From assembly GCA_963666475.2 (NCBI GenBank), contig CAXXJM010000001.1, positions 2,046,001-2,110,000 on the forward strand: 64,000 nt of DNA, in the 5' to 3' direction. Under the pieces are notes generated by a model that ran no database searches, was not told where the DNA came from, and saw nothing but the letters and a program-made list of their open reading frames with translations. A program made the translations under genes and the position numbers. Positions 25,626 to 34,421 of the stretch are shown piece by piece (positions within the stretch are counted from its first letter, which is position 1; each line of letters begins with the position of its first letter). This DNA comes from JBFHIZ01 sp963666475. Lineage in GTDB: Bacteria > Bacillota > Clostridia > Lachnospirales > Lachnospiraceae.

Positions 25626-26612
25626 ATGAACAAATCAAAAGAACGTCCTGGAATTTCAGGCAGTACAATTAAAATTATCGCTTTAGCAATCATGCTAATT
25701 GATCATTCTGCTGCCGTATTGATTGAAGGTTTATTACAAGCTCGCGGATTCTTTCAGACAGGACTTAGCGAAAATGAATATTTAGATATGATTAATTCCT
25801 ACTCAACTCTATACACCGTTGATCTCGTAATGAGACTCATTGGAAGAATCGCTTTCCCATTGTTTATATTTCTTCTTGTGGAAGGTGCAAAACATACAAA
25901 AGACAAATTGCAATATGCTTTCCGTCTTTCTCTTTTTGCTTTGATTTCTGAGGTTGCTTTTGATTTGGCCTTTTATCGACATTTTCTTGAGTTTTCTCAT
26001 CAAAATATATTCTTCACACTGGCTTTCGGAATGTATATGATTTATTTGTATGATCGAGTTCTCGCATCCAACAAAAACGGACTGTTTTTTAAATGTTGTT
26101 CTGTTCTGGGAATGATTTCTCCTGCCATTTTTCTTACATGGCAATATCATATAAGCATTCAGTTAATGGTTTCTGATGTTTTGAGAATGCCTTCCATTTC
26201 ACCATGGATTGCTTATTGTGTATCACTTCTCGTTCTATCAATAATTTCTGTGTTCTTGGTGTTTTTCATTCGGAGACGTAGCTCAGGGCTAACTATAAAT
26301 AAGATTGGCACTAGTTTATTATTACTCTTTATGTTTATGTCCATTGCCACTTATTTAAACACAGATTATGGCGGAATTGGAATTTTATCTATTGCGATTA
26401 TGTATGTCCTACGAGCAAATATTACACATGGGTTTTTGTTTGGCTCTTTAGCGCTTGTACTTTCACAACCATTTGAACTACCTGCAATTCTAGGTTTGAT
26501 TCCGATTCGATTATACAATGGAGAAAGAGGTTTAAAGTTGAAATACGTATTCTATATTTTTTACCCTCTCCATCTTCTTATTTTATATTTAATCAGTACA
26601 TTTATTTACTAA
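25626..26612 (+). CDS. TraX-like integral membrane protein
   Basis: A 328-residue protein of the TraX family (F-pilin acetylase relatives, acyltransferase-3-like fold). Family-like N-terminus GSTIKIIALAIMLIDHSAAVL and the central RLIGRIAFPLFIFLLVEG; about eight to ten membrane spans. No conjugation genes are nearby, and chromosomal TraX homologues are common in Clostridia, where the substrate is unknown. The ribosome site for ATG 25626 is poor (see leader). The downstream GGDEF gene follows after 44 nt. Confidence 0.8.
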   Translation: MNKSKERPGISGSTIKIIALAIMLIDHSAAVLIEGLLQARGFFQTGLSENEYLDMINSYSTLYTVDLVMRLIGRIAFPLFIFLLVEGAKHTKDKLQYAFRLSLFALISEVAFDLAFYRHFLEFSHQNIFFTLAFGMYMIYLYDRVLASNKNGLFFKCCSVLGMISPAIFLTWQYHISIQLMVSDVLRMPSISPWIAYCVSLLVLSIISVFLVFFIRRRSSGLTINKIGTSLLLLFMFMSIATYLNTDYGGIGILSIAIMYVLRANITHGFLFGSLALVLSQPFELPAILGLIPIRLYNGERGLKLKYVFYIFYPLHLLILYLISTFIY

Positions 26613-26656
26613 TTTCACTGTAACTACCTTTTTATTTGTATTTTTGGGAGAATGCC

Positions 26657-29600
26657 ATGGTCGACACATTTATCAACACACTGAAAGAATCTTTCCTATC
26701 AAACATAGGAAAGAAAAAGAACAACTTCCAGTTGATCAAACACTATAACACTTTTTACTTTTCTTCGAATGATATCAAGACTTTAAAAAATAACAATCTT
26801 GGTTTATCCATATATTTTCATGAGCTAGATGCATCTTCTATTGTTGGTCCATTTGAACCTTTTCTTGACTATATCCGGGATTACTGCACACTTCATACTC
26901 TTGATTTAAATGAGTTATTCGATTCATGCAACGTTTATAGTTTACATCGTTGCATCATTGAATCCTACATCAAGACTGGCCGTGCTGTTCGTACCGAAGA
27001 TATTCTTCTTGATGAAGTTTCCTATGAACAAAAGAAAATAGTTTCCTCTATTACAAATATTCTTCTCTATATAACAAAAGACCGTCCTTTGCTATTTGTT
27101 ATAAACGAACTACAATCTGCAAGTCCTTCGACATTACATTTACTCAATGATATATATCAAAATCCAAACAATCAAACAATTGGATTGTTGGCAACCTACA
27201 ATGAATCCCAACATACTTTTCCTGCTTCTGAAAGTTTATGGAATGTATTTTATTCTTTCATGGTTGAAGGTGAACATTTTATTGAAAGTGGTACAATGAT
27301 TGCTACTTCTCATTATGAAAGATTAACCGATTTTAACTTTTCTGCAAATGAGATTGAGAATTATTTGATACAGCTACAGAATCTCATTTCATTTCTCGGA
27401 TATAAGCATGCTATTTATTATATGGAAATAATCTATAAAATTATTAGTATTGAAGGTGTATATATTCCGGAAAAAAAATATCTTGAATTTTTAGAAAAGT
27501 ATACAATCTGTGCAATCTATACAGAGGATATTTCACAAGCACTTCTTCTTGCAAACAGTATTCGCGTCTTAAGTTTGTTCAAATCCGATATTTACGCAAG
27601 ATTTACATATAATTATTTGCTCTCCCTTGCATATACTTATAATGGAAAACTTGACTCCGCTGAAATTTATGCCAACCATTGTATTACTATTTCTGAGCAA
27701 ATGAATCAGGGATTCTTAAACTATAAATCAAAAATGCTTATTGCAATGATTAAAATGGATGGATGGCATGACGTCTATTTATCCGATCAGGCTAGAATCG
27801 AACCCCAATTAGTTGACCAGGCTCTTTCCTTTAAACAGTATAACCATCTTGCCCACATGTATACCTACGGCTATGAAACAAAAATTGAGGAAATAAAAAA
27901 AGAAGAAGACGTAGAAGAAAAGCTTTTCCATGCAAACCGTGGAATTGCATATGCAAGAATGCTTGGGAATGAACATTTTCTTTTTAAGGCTTATCGAAAC
28001 AGTATTTTATTGGCTACTGATCTAGGATATTATCATCTCGCAAACCGTTATTATCAGCAGGTCCTTTCTATTGTAAAGGGTAATGATCTCTTTGCAGAGG
28101 CAAATATTTATAATGGCCTTGGTTTTAACTCTTCCGCATTAGAGGAGTATACAAAGGCAAATGAATATTACAATAAGGCTTTGCGTATTTTTTATGACCT
28201 TGATCTGTCTGAATCCATCGGTGAAACGTTTTATAATATGGCTCAAAATTGTATTATGGCTCATGATTATACAAACGCTTTAAAGTATTTAGGCAATACT
28301 ATGGATATCATCCAGAAACTAAAGTTGAACAGTTTAAAAGTTTGTACGATTTCAAAAATATATTCCTTACTGGCATTTACAAGCTGCAAGCTACAGAAAA
28401 AATATAGTGCAAATGTTTACTTAAACAGTGCGCGGCAATTTGTTAACCACTTATTTAGTGTATCATTTGATGGTCCAAAGACTAAATCAGAAAATTTGGA
28501 TGATTTAATCATTTACTATTATTCGATTGCACTTAATGCTTATGAAAGAGAATCTTATGAAGATTCTCTTCTAAATTTTAATAAAGCAGAAGAAATATTA
28601 AGTTATTCAATTTCTACTCCATTCTTCTTTTATGCAGATTTTATGATTGATTATTCAAAAGTCCTTTTTCAATTAAATCAGACTGAAAAAGCGAACGGAC
28701 TTCTAACTTCAGTTAAAACATATTATGAGAATAGACAATGTACAATCAAAGCTTCCATTATTCAAGCTGCCATGGATCATTTAATTTATCATGAGCCAGA
28801 CTACCATTTAACACTTGAAAATATTTCTGCTCGACAGATCACGCAATCACTAGAGCACGTTGCAATTCAAATGGAAAATCTTGAACACCGTGCGCGCATG
28901 CAGTTTCTATCAACGTGGCAAAAAATTCTGGATATAAATGGAAAAACTAAAGATGAACTCATCGAATCAGTAATTCACACGTTTATGAATTACTTCAACT
29001 TGGATCGTCTTGTATATGTACAGTATGAAGATGAACAAGCAAACGTGTTATTTAATAATACAAATATCGAATTTTCGGATGGTTTGCATAATGCATTTCA
29101 AGAATACTTCAAAAAGAAACGTCTTGGATTTGTAACTTCAAAAATTAAAAATAATTACAATGACTACTTAGATATTATCACGTTATTTGAAGCAAAAAGT
29201 ATGTGTTCTATTGTCGGTATACCATTTTACACCAATGAAAAACTAGAAGGTCTGATGTTCTGTTATATCTTAATGAAGAATAATTGGCACTCATCTACCT
29301 CTCATTATATGCTCGACGAATCAGACTTTAAAATCTTTGATTTTGTATTTCGTCAGTTTATTACTGCTTTAAATGCTTATGATGCGCACGAAAAAATACA
29401 CCTTATGAATGTCAAACTCAAGCATTTATCAAATACCGATCATCTAACTGGATTACTGAATCGTGAAGGTTTTTATAGTAACATCCGACAGTTAATTGCT
29501 GAAAGCGAAAGTCCCGAATTACCAATTTCAATTCTCTATATTGATCTTGATAATTTTAAATATTATAACGATAGTTTTGGCCACAATATAGGAGATCTAC

Positions 29601-29959
29601 TCCTAGTGAATATGGCAAAGCTATTTGAACGCGTTGTTGGTAACAAGGGATTCGTTTCAAGATACGGCGGAGATGAGTTTATCATTTTTCTTCAATCTGA
29701 CAATCGGGAATTTGTTACAAAGATTGCGAAAGAAATCTATTTAGAGTTAGAAAGACAGTCTTATTTTAAACTGGATATAGAAAGAGCTCTGAATACCGAA
29801 ATTGAAATCAATGCTAAACAGCAAATTACTTGTTCCATTGGAATTGCAACTTCAAATTCCGTATTTTCTGAGGAATCATTTCATTCTCTTTTAAAGCGCG
29901 CAGACTCTATACTTTACGACATAAAAAAATCTACAAAAGGAACCTATTCCTTCTTATAA
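26657..29959 (+). CDS. Large GGDEF diguanylate cyclase with degenerate ATPase-like and TPR regions
   Basis: 1100 residues from ATG 26657 (GGGAG upstream; a TTG at 26636 is less likely). N-terminal ~1-200 resembles the AAA/STAND ATPase of MalT-like regulators (SIVGPFEPFLDYI; Walker B-like RPLLFVINELQSA), but no GxxGxGK loop is visible. Residues ~260-740 are helical TPR-type repeats (AEANIYNGLGFNSSALEEYTKANEYY). A GAF-like domain follows at ~765-910. The C-terminal GGDEF domain (~940-1100) has DHLTGLLNREGF and an intact RYGGDEF, so it should make c-di-GMP. No membrane segment is seen. Its input signal is unknown. Confidence 0.88.
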   Translation: MVDTFINTLKESFLSNIGKKKNNFQLIKHYNTFYFSSNDIKTLKNNNLGLSIYFHELDASSIVGPFEPFLDYIRDYCTLHTLDLNELFDSCNVYSLHRCIIESYIKTGRAVRTEDILLDEVSYEQKKIVSSITNILLYITKDRPLLFVINELQSASPSTLHLLNDIYQNPNNQTIGLLATYNESQHTFPASESLWNVFYSFMVEGEHFIESGTMIATSHYERLTDFNFSANEIENYLIQLQNLISFLGYKHAIYYMEIIYKIISIEGVYIPEKKYLEFLEKYTICAIYTEDISQALLLANSIRVLSLFKSDIYARFTYNYLLSLAYTYNGKLDSAEIYANHCITISEQMNQGFLNYKSKMLIAMIKMDGWHDVYLSDQARIEPQLVDQALSFKQYNHLAHMYTYGYETKIEEIKKEEDVEEKLFHANRGIAYARMLGNEHFLFKAYRNSILLATDLGYYHLANRYYQQVLSIVKGNDLFAEANIYNGLGFNSSALEEYTKANEYYNKALRIFYDLDLSESIGETFYNMAQNCIMAHDYTNALKYLGNTMDIIQKLKLNSLKVCTISKIYSLLAFTSCKLQKKYSANVYLNSARQFVNHLFSVSFDGPKTKSENLDDLIIYYYSIALNAYERESYEDSLLNFNKAEEILSYSISTPFFFYADFMIDYSKVLFQLNQTEKANGLLTSVKTYYENRQCTIKASIIQAAMDHLIYHEPDYHLTLENISARQITQSLEHVAIQMENLEHRARMQFLSTWQKILDINGKTKDELIESVIHTFMNYFNLDRLVYVQYEDEQANVLFNNTNIEFSDGLHNAFQEYFKKKRLGFVTSKIKNNYNDYLDIITLFEAKSMCSIVGIPFYTNEKLEGLMFCYILMKNNWHSSTSHYMLDESDFKIFDFVFRQFITALNAYDAHEKIHLMNVKLKHLSNTDHLTGLLNREGFYSNIRQLIAESESPELPISILYIDLDNFKYYNDSFGHNIGDLLLVNMAKLFERVVGNKGFVSRYGGDEFIIFLQSDNREFVTKIAKEIYLELERQSYFKLDIERALNTEIEINAKQQITCSIGIATSNSVFSEESFHSLLKRADSILYDIKKSTKGTYSFL

Positions 29960-29964
29960 TAAGG

Positions 29965-29991
29965 AGACCTGTATATACAGGTCTTTTTTTT
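29965..29991 (+). terminator. Terminator of the GGDEF gene
   Basis: GACCTGTA (29965-29972) and TACAGGTC (29975-29982) flank a tiny loop, followed by T8. It lies 6 nt past the stop codon. Confidence 0.9.
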
Positions 29992-30239
29992 GTCATTTCA
30001 TCTTTGTACTTCAAGTGTACTTTTTCTGTTTTTTTCTTGTTTTTCCTCATTTTTTCCTTGTAATATTCCATAAATGCTTTATGGATATTACAGATATTTT
30101 GTTTATTTATACAGTTTTTTTGTGTATAATTATTTTTCCTTGAAGTTCATTTTTGATAGATGTATAATCATAACCGGGTTTGTTTATAAATAATTTATAT
30201 TTTTTTTAGATAATATATATATGTCTATTTTCAAATGCA
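29992..30239. other. AT-rich intergenic stretch upstream of the permease gene
   Basis: No gene is visible. It holds a near-perfect palindrome, GTAATATTCCATAAA-TGC-TTTATGGATATTAC (30060-30091, one bulged T), possibly an operator. Poly-T runs and TATA-rich DNA before 30240 probably contain the promoter, but I cannot choose one. Confidence 0.6.
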
Positions 30240-30315
30240 AAGAGTTGAAATTAAATAAAAAGGAACATGCGCTGCCCGCTTTCGTCAACTCTTCCATGGA
30301 CAGCAATGCATAAGG
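30240..30315 (+). promoter_or_regulatory. Candidate structured 5' leader (pseudoknot) of the ArsB/NhaD permease
   Basis: Two interleaved helices can form. Helix A is AAGAGTTGA (30240-30248) with TCAACTCTT (30285-30293). Helix B is ATGC plus CTG (30267-30270, 30272-30274) with CAG plus GCAT (30301-30303, 30308-30311). The A-B-A'-B' order makes a pseudoknot, and B' ends beside the AAGG ribosome site (30312-30315). This looks like a translational riboregulator; the ligand class is not identified. Confidence 0.4.
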
Positions 30316-30321
30316 TAAAAA

Positions 30322-31587
30322 ATGAGTGCTCTACAAATCATAGCAATCGTAATTTTTATTCTTACTCTAACAGCAATTATGACTGAGAAAATCCATCGTA
30401 GTGTGGCCGCAATGGCAGGTTCTGTATTACTATTAATTTTTTCAGTAGAATCACTTGATGAATGCATCGAAGCAATCGATTTTAATACAATCGGAGTTCT
30501 TGTAGGTATGATGCTTTTTGTAGCGGTTGTAAAAAATTCAGGAATCTTTGAATATATCGCAATCAAAGCTGCGAAACTTGCAAAAGGAAAACCTTGGGTT
30601 ATCATGGTGGCATTTATGGTAATCACAGCTGTATTATCGGCATTTCTTGATAACGTTACTACCGTATTATTAGTAGGTCCTATGACTATTGCAGTTACAG
30701 AAATTCTTGGAATTGATCCTATTCCATTCTTAATATCTCAGATTATCTCTTCAAATGTAGGTGGTACGATGACATTGATTGGTGACCCTCCAAACATTAT
30801 GATCGGAAGTAAAGCAAATCTAAGTTTTGTTGACTTTATCGTAAATACTTCTCCTGCAGTTATACTATCCTTACTCGCTATCATTGGAGTTTTCTTCCTA
30901 ATGTATGGTAAAAATTTGAACGTTTCTGAAGATAAAATGAAACGAATTATGGAGTTGGATGAAAACAAAGCAATTAAAAGTAAACCATTGACATATAAGA
31001 GCATTTTTGTCATGATATTAGTAGTAGTTGCTTTTACGTTACACGCACAATTAGGAGTAGAATCCTGTGTTGTTGCACTTGCTGCCGCCTCACTAATGAT
31101 GATTATTGGAAAGCAAGAGCCAGAGGAAATTATATTAAATGTTGAATGGTCGACAATTATATTTTTCATGGGCTTATTTGTAGCTGTTGGAGGACTTGAA
31201 GTAACTGGTGTTATAGACAGTCTGGCTACAGGGCTTTTAAATTTAACAAATGGTCATGCAACGTTAACCATGTTAGTTATTTTATGGATTTCAGCAATCG
31301 TATCAGCATTCTTAGATAATATTCCTTTTGTTGCTACGATGATACCTTTAATCATTGCTTTGGAAGCAGGTGGTATGAATGTTACTCCTCTTTGGTGGGC
31401 TTTATCACTCGGTGCATGTCTAGGTGGAAACGGTACACTGATTGGAGCTTCTGCTAATGTTGTTCTAGCAGGAATAGGGAAAAAGAATGGTTATCCCATT
31501 TCGTTTAAGGAGTATTTTAAAAAGGGTTTCCCTATGATGATTCTTTCGGTCGCGATTTCGACAGTAATATTACTTATTAAATTTTAA
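30322..31587 (+). CDS. ArsB/NhaD-type ion transporter permease
   Basis: A 421-residue protein with about eleven or twelve spans in the ion transporter superfamily that includes ArsB, NhaD and SLC13. Two internally repeated signatures are seen: SAFLDNVTTVLLVGPM (~110) and SAFLDNIPFVATMIPL (~332), plus GGTMTLIGDPPNIMIG (~148-163) and GGNGTLIGASANVVLAG (~371-387). No arsenic-resistance genes are adjacent. Substrate may be Na+/H+ exchange, arsenite or a dicarboxylate; sequence alone does not decide. The preceding leader may regulate it. Confidence 0.85.
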   Translation: MSALQIIAIVIFILTLTAIMTEKIHRSVAAMAGSVLLLIFSVESLDECIEAIDFNTIGVLVGMMLFVAVVKNSGIFEYIAIKAAKLAKGKPWVIMVAFMVITAVLSAFLDNVTTVLLVGPMTIAVTEILGIDPIPFLISQIISSNVGGTMTLIGDPPNIMIGSKANLSFVDFIVNTSPAVILSLLAIIGVFFLMYGKNLNVSEDKMKRIMELDENKAIKSKPLTYKSIFVMILVVVAFTLHAQLGVESCVVALAAASLMMIIGKQEPEEIILNVEWSTIIFFMGLFVAVGGLEVTGVIDSLATGLLNLTNGHATLTMLVILWISAIVSAFLDNIPFVATMIPLIIALEAGGMNVTPLWWALSLGACLGGNGTLIGASANVVLAGIGKKNGYPISFKEYFKKGFPMMILSVAISTVILLIKF

Positions 31588-31643
31588 TCTTTTCTTCTCA
31601 TGCTTAAAATATAAAGCGCATTTCGCGCAGAAAAGAGGACACC

Positions 31644-32144
31644 ATGAAACAAGACAACGTAAATGGGGAAGTTATTGATATTATGCTCCGACAATTGGGT
31701 GCCGAGGAAATTATAAAATTTTCAAGCACTATGCATATTGCAACTTTTGACCTCGGTGATAATTTTGAAGTTTCTTATGTATTTAATATCTCGCATGGCA
31801 ATAAATATTTCTTACAACGTATGAAACCATATTCTATGATCCACGGAAAATTTGCTAGTTATCGTGAAATTATTGATTTTATTACAAATGATATTTGCAA
31901 ATTTCGTAAAGCAAAGGAAGTAAATGGCATCAATCATTTTATGGCAGTTGAACGCGAACTTGAGCATGTAAAAGCTAGACTAGAACACATCTACCTTTAT
32001 CATGATGTCTCACATGTTCAGTTCAATGAGATACGCAGTGAAATTGATACACTTCTAGAGAAGTTGGAGAATACGGATCGTAAATCCTGTAGGATAGAAG
32101 ACCGTGATCTTCATATTCAAGAACAAGAAAAAACACCTGTTTAA
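31644..32144 (+). CDS. Hypothetical protein, 166 aa
   Basis: I do not recognise this family. It is soluble: an N-terminal alpha/beta-looking part (~1-75, VIDIMLRQLGAEEIIKFSS, then LGDNFEVSYVF) is followed by a helical C-terminal half (~105-150, coiled-coil-like VERELEHVKARLEHIY and SEIDTLLEKLEN). It lies 56 nt after the permease gene with GAGGA upstream of its ATG. The stop codon is in the loop of the terminator at 32126-32157. Confidence 0.6.
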   Translation: MKQDNVNGEVIDIMLRQLGAEEIIKFSSTMHIATFDLGDNFEVSYVFNISHGNKYFLQRMKPYSMIHGKFASYREIIDFITNDICKFRKAKEVNGINHFMAVERELEHVKARLEHIYLYHDVSHVQFNEIRSEIDTLLEKLENTDRKSCRIEDRDLHIQEQEKTPV

Positions 32145-32157
32145 TACAGGTGTTTTT
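32126..32157. terminator. Bidirectional terminator between the orphan gene and trmB
   Basis: AAAAACACCTGT and ACAGGTGTTTTT form a 12-bp stem. Convergent genes end here: the plus-strand stop is in the loop, and trmB begins its stop codon 3 nt beyond. Confidence 0.9.
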
Positions 32158-32159
32158 CT

Positions 32160-32792
32160 TTATCTACTAATTATGTATTTACAAATTGGATTTCCTTTTG
32201 ATGAAAATTTCTCTTCATACTCCGTCATAACATTTCCTTGATTCATTTTTTCATCATGATGTAAGTCATAAGTAATCTGATCAATATGCCATTTCGTTTC
32301 TGCGACTTCTTCTACTGCAAAATCGAATAACCCACGGTTATCTGTCTTAAACTCAATCGTACCATTCTCCAATAGTATCTTATCATATCTTTGTAAAAAT
32401 TCTTTGGAGGGTAGACGCCGTTTTGCGTGTCTTTCTTTTGGCCAGGGATCCGAAAAATTTAGATAAATCCTTTCTACTTTTTGCTCAGCAAAATACTCTT
32501 CTAGTTCCTTTGCATCAATACATAAAAAGCGTAAATTCTTTCGAATCTCTTCATTTTCTAATTTTTGTATTGCTCGGTACAACACACTTGTATATTTTTC
32601 AATTCCTACGTAGTTAATATTGGGATTTTGCATTGAAAGCTCCATGAGGAACTGACCCTTTCCTGTACCAACTTCTATATGAACAGGATTTGTATTATCA
32701 AAAGCATTTATCCACACTACTTCGCTGTTTTTTATCACATATTCACTTTTCTCTATTGCTTCCGTTGATTCTGGAATATTTCTAAGTCTCAT
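32160..32792 (-). CDS. trmB: tRNA (guanine(46)-N7)-methyltransferase
   Basis: A 210-residue SAM-dependent enzyme that makes m7G46 in tRNA. SAM motif HIEVGTGKGQFLMELS near 38-53, and the TrmB catalytic signature FSDPWPKERHAKRRL near 113-127. C-terminal TEYEEKFSSKGNPICKY is also typical. Normal length. It is monocistronic, convergent with the preceding orphan gene. Confidence 0.95.
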   Translation of the reverse strand: MRLRNIPESTEAIEKSEYVIKNSEVVWINAFDNTNPVHIEVGTGKGQFLMELSMQNPNINYVGIEKYTSVLYRAIQKLENEEIRKNLRFLCIDAKELEEYFAEQKVERIYLNFSDPWPKERHAKRRLPSKEFLQRYDKILLENGTIEFKTDNRGLFDFAVEEVAETKWHIDQITYDLHHDEKMNQGNVMTEYEEKFSSKGNPICKYIISR

Positions 32793-32943
32793 TTACCTGT
32801 CCTTGCCTTTCTTTCAAGTATTTCACGCTTCATACTTTTCTATACCATGATACACTGTTATCTCTCGAAAATAAAGTATTTTTATTTTACTAGAAATAGT
32901 GTATGCTATTATAGAAAGAAATCAAAGAAAGAAGTGACTTATT

Positions 32944-34374
32944 ATGAAACTCAAATCCTTAAAAAAAACTACAAAAAAATCAATTTTTTTTTTCATCCTA
33001 TTTCTGTTGTTATTTTCTAACATTTCTTCAAACGGATATGCAGTTTCAGATGAACTTATGGAAGAAAACGAGTTGAGGAAATTGCTTCCTGTACAAACAG
33101 ATTCGATTATAGATTGGCCAACGGGACCAGTCATCAGTGCACAGGCAGCTTTTCTATATGAACCCAACACCGGTACGGTCCTATATTCAAAAAATGCAGA
33201 TGAAAAACTATACCCTGCAAGTACTACAAAAATTTTAACCTGTATTTTAATTCTTGAACATTGTGAAATGGACGAGGTAGTCACTTTTTCTCAAAATGCA
33301 ATTGATTCTCTTTCTTGGAATGATTCAAATATGGGAGCTTCGGTTGGTGATGAAATAACAGTTTGGCAAGCTTTACATGCTATTTTAGTAGGTTCTGCTA
33401 ATGAAGCAGCTTATGCGATGGCCGAGCATATCAGTGGGGATGTTGAATCATTTGCAGAATTAATGAACCAAAAAGCTGATGAAATCGGTTGTTTTAATAC
33501 ACACTTTACCAATCCAAGTGGTCTTTTTAGTGAGGAGCATTACACTACAGCTCATGACCTCGCACTTATTGCAAAAGAGTTTTTCAAATACGATATCTTA
33601 TGTCAGATTTCAAGTACTTATTCTTTTGAAATTCCTTCTTCAAAGCCCGATCAGGAATCTACATTTCTTTATACAAAAAATAAACTATTACCAAATAGAG
33701 ATTATGATTATCCTTATCTTGTTGGTAGCAAAACAGGTTATACAAGCGAAGCCAGACAGACACTTGTTAGCTGCTCAAGAAAAGACAATATGTCTTTAAT
33801 CTGCGTAATATTAAAAGATGAATCCCCTTATCAGTTTGAAGATACCGTTTCACTTTTTGACTATGGATTTAGCAATTTTACGAATATGTCTATATCAAAT
33901 TATGAAAATTCCTATGATTTTTCTTCATTTGCTCCTTTTCAATCTTCAAATAGCATATTTGGTAATACTTCCTCATTAATTGAATATGATGAAGAGGATG
34001 CCGTTACAATTCCAGTCAATGTTTCCTTTTCCGCTTTGGAATCTGAAATTTCGTTTGACTCTGATTCGAACTCCTATGCTCAGATAAGTTATTACTTTAA
34101 TGATTACCCTGTAGGTTCTCTTCCTATTTATATTAGTAGATCCTTTCATACAACTAGCGATGTGATCGGTACTACTGCCGCTACTTTTGAAGATGATTCT
34201 ACAATTTTTATTCAGTTAAAGCATGTATTCTTCTTATTATTGGTCATCGTTATTCCACTGTTAATTATTATCATTCTAATATCATTTTTTTTCCAAGGAT
34301 CCACCGCAAAGCGTAAGCGAAAACTTCGTAAAAGAAGAAAATCAGATTCTCCTTTTAACTCATATAAATTCTAA
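32944..34374 (+). CDS. D-alanyl-D-alanine carboxypeptidase, DacF/PBP5-like, with C-terminal membrane anchor
   Basis: A 476-residue penicillin-binding protein. N-terminal signal segment ~12-32 (FFILFLLLFSNISSNGYAV). Catalytic motifs are SxxK in PASTTKILT (~78-86), SxN in GSANEAAYAMAEH (~139), and KTG in GSKTGYTSEAR (~261). A beta-rich C-terminal domain follows, then a membrane span (~431-455) and a very basic cytoplasmic tail (TAKRKRKLRKRRKS). It trims the terminal D-Ala of cell-wall stem peptides. The transmembrane anchor replaces the amphipathic helix of classical PBP5. Confidence 0.9.
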   Translation: MKLKSLKKTTKKSIFFFILFLLLFSNISSNGYAVSDELMEENELRKLLPVQTDSIIDWPTGPVISAQAAFLYEPNTGTVLYSKNADEKLYPASTTKILTCILILEHCEMDEVVTFSQNAIDSLSWNDSNMGASVGDEITVWQALHAILVGSANEAAYAMAEHISGDVESFAELMNQKADEIGCFNTHFTNPSGLFSEEHYTTAHDLALIAKEFFKYDILCQISSTYSFEIPSSKPDQESTFLYTKNKLLPNRDYDYPYLVGSKTGYTSEARQTLVSCSRKDNMSLICVILKDESPYQFEDTVSLFDYGFSNFTNMSISNYENSYDFSSFAPFQSSNSIFGNTSSLIEYDEEDAVTIPVNVSFSALESEISFDSDSNSYAQISYYFNDYPVGSLPIYISRSFHTTSDVIGTTAATFEDDSTIFIQLKHVFFLLLVIVIPLLIIIILISFFFQGSTAKRKRKLRKRRKSDSPFNSYKF

Positions 34375-34376
34375 AA

Positions 34377-34416
34377 AAATAAAGAGTCACAGATTATTTC
34401 TGTTGACTCTTTATTT
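34377..34416. terminator. Bidirectional terminator after the carboxypeptidase
   Basis: AAAGAGTCACAGA and TCTGTTGACTCTTT pair with one bulged base and carry A-rich and T-rich flanks. It lies between convergent genes. Confidence 0.85.
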
Positions 34417-34421
34417 TTATT

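Noticed and set aside
26270..26300. tRNA-like start (GTAGCTCAGGG) inside the traX-like gene
   Set aside because: No matching anticodon or T arm follows; it lies in conserved coding sequence.
25626..26612. Conjugative element suggested by TraX
   Set aside because: No transfer, relaxase or integrase genes are present; chromosomal TraX homologues are common.
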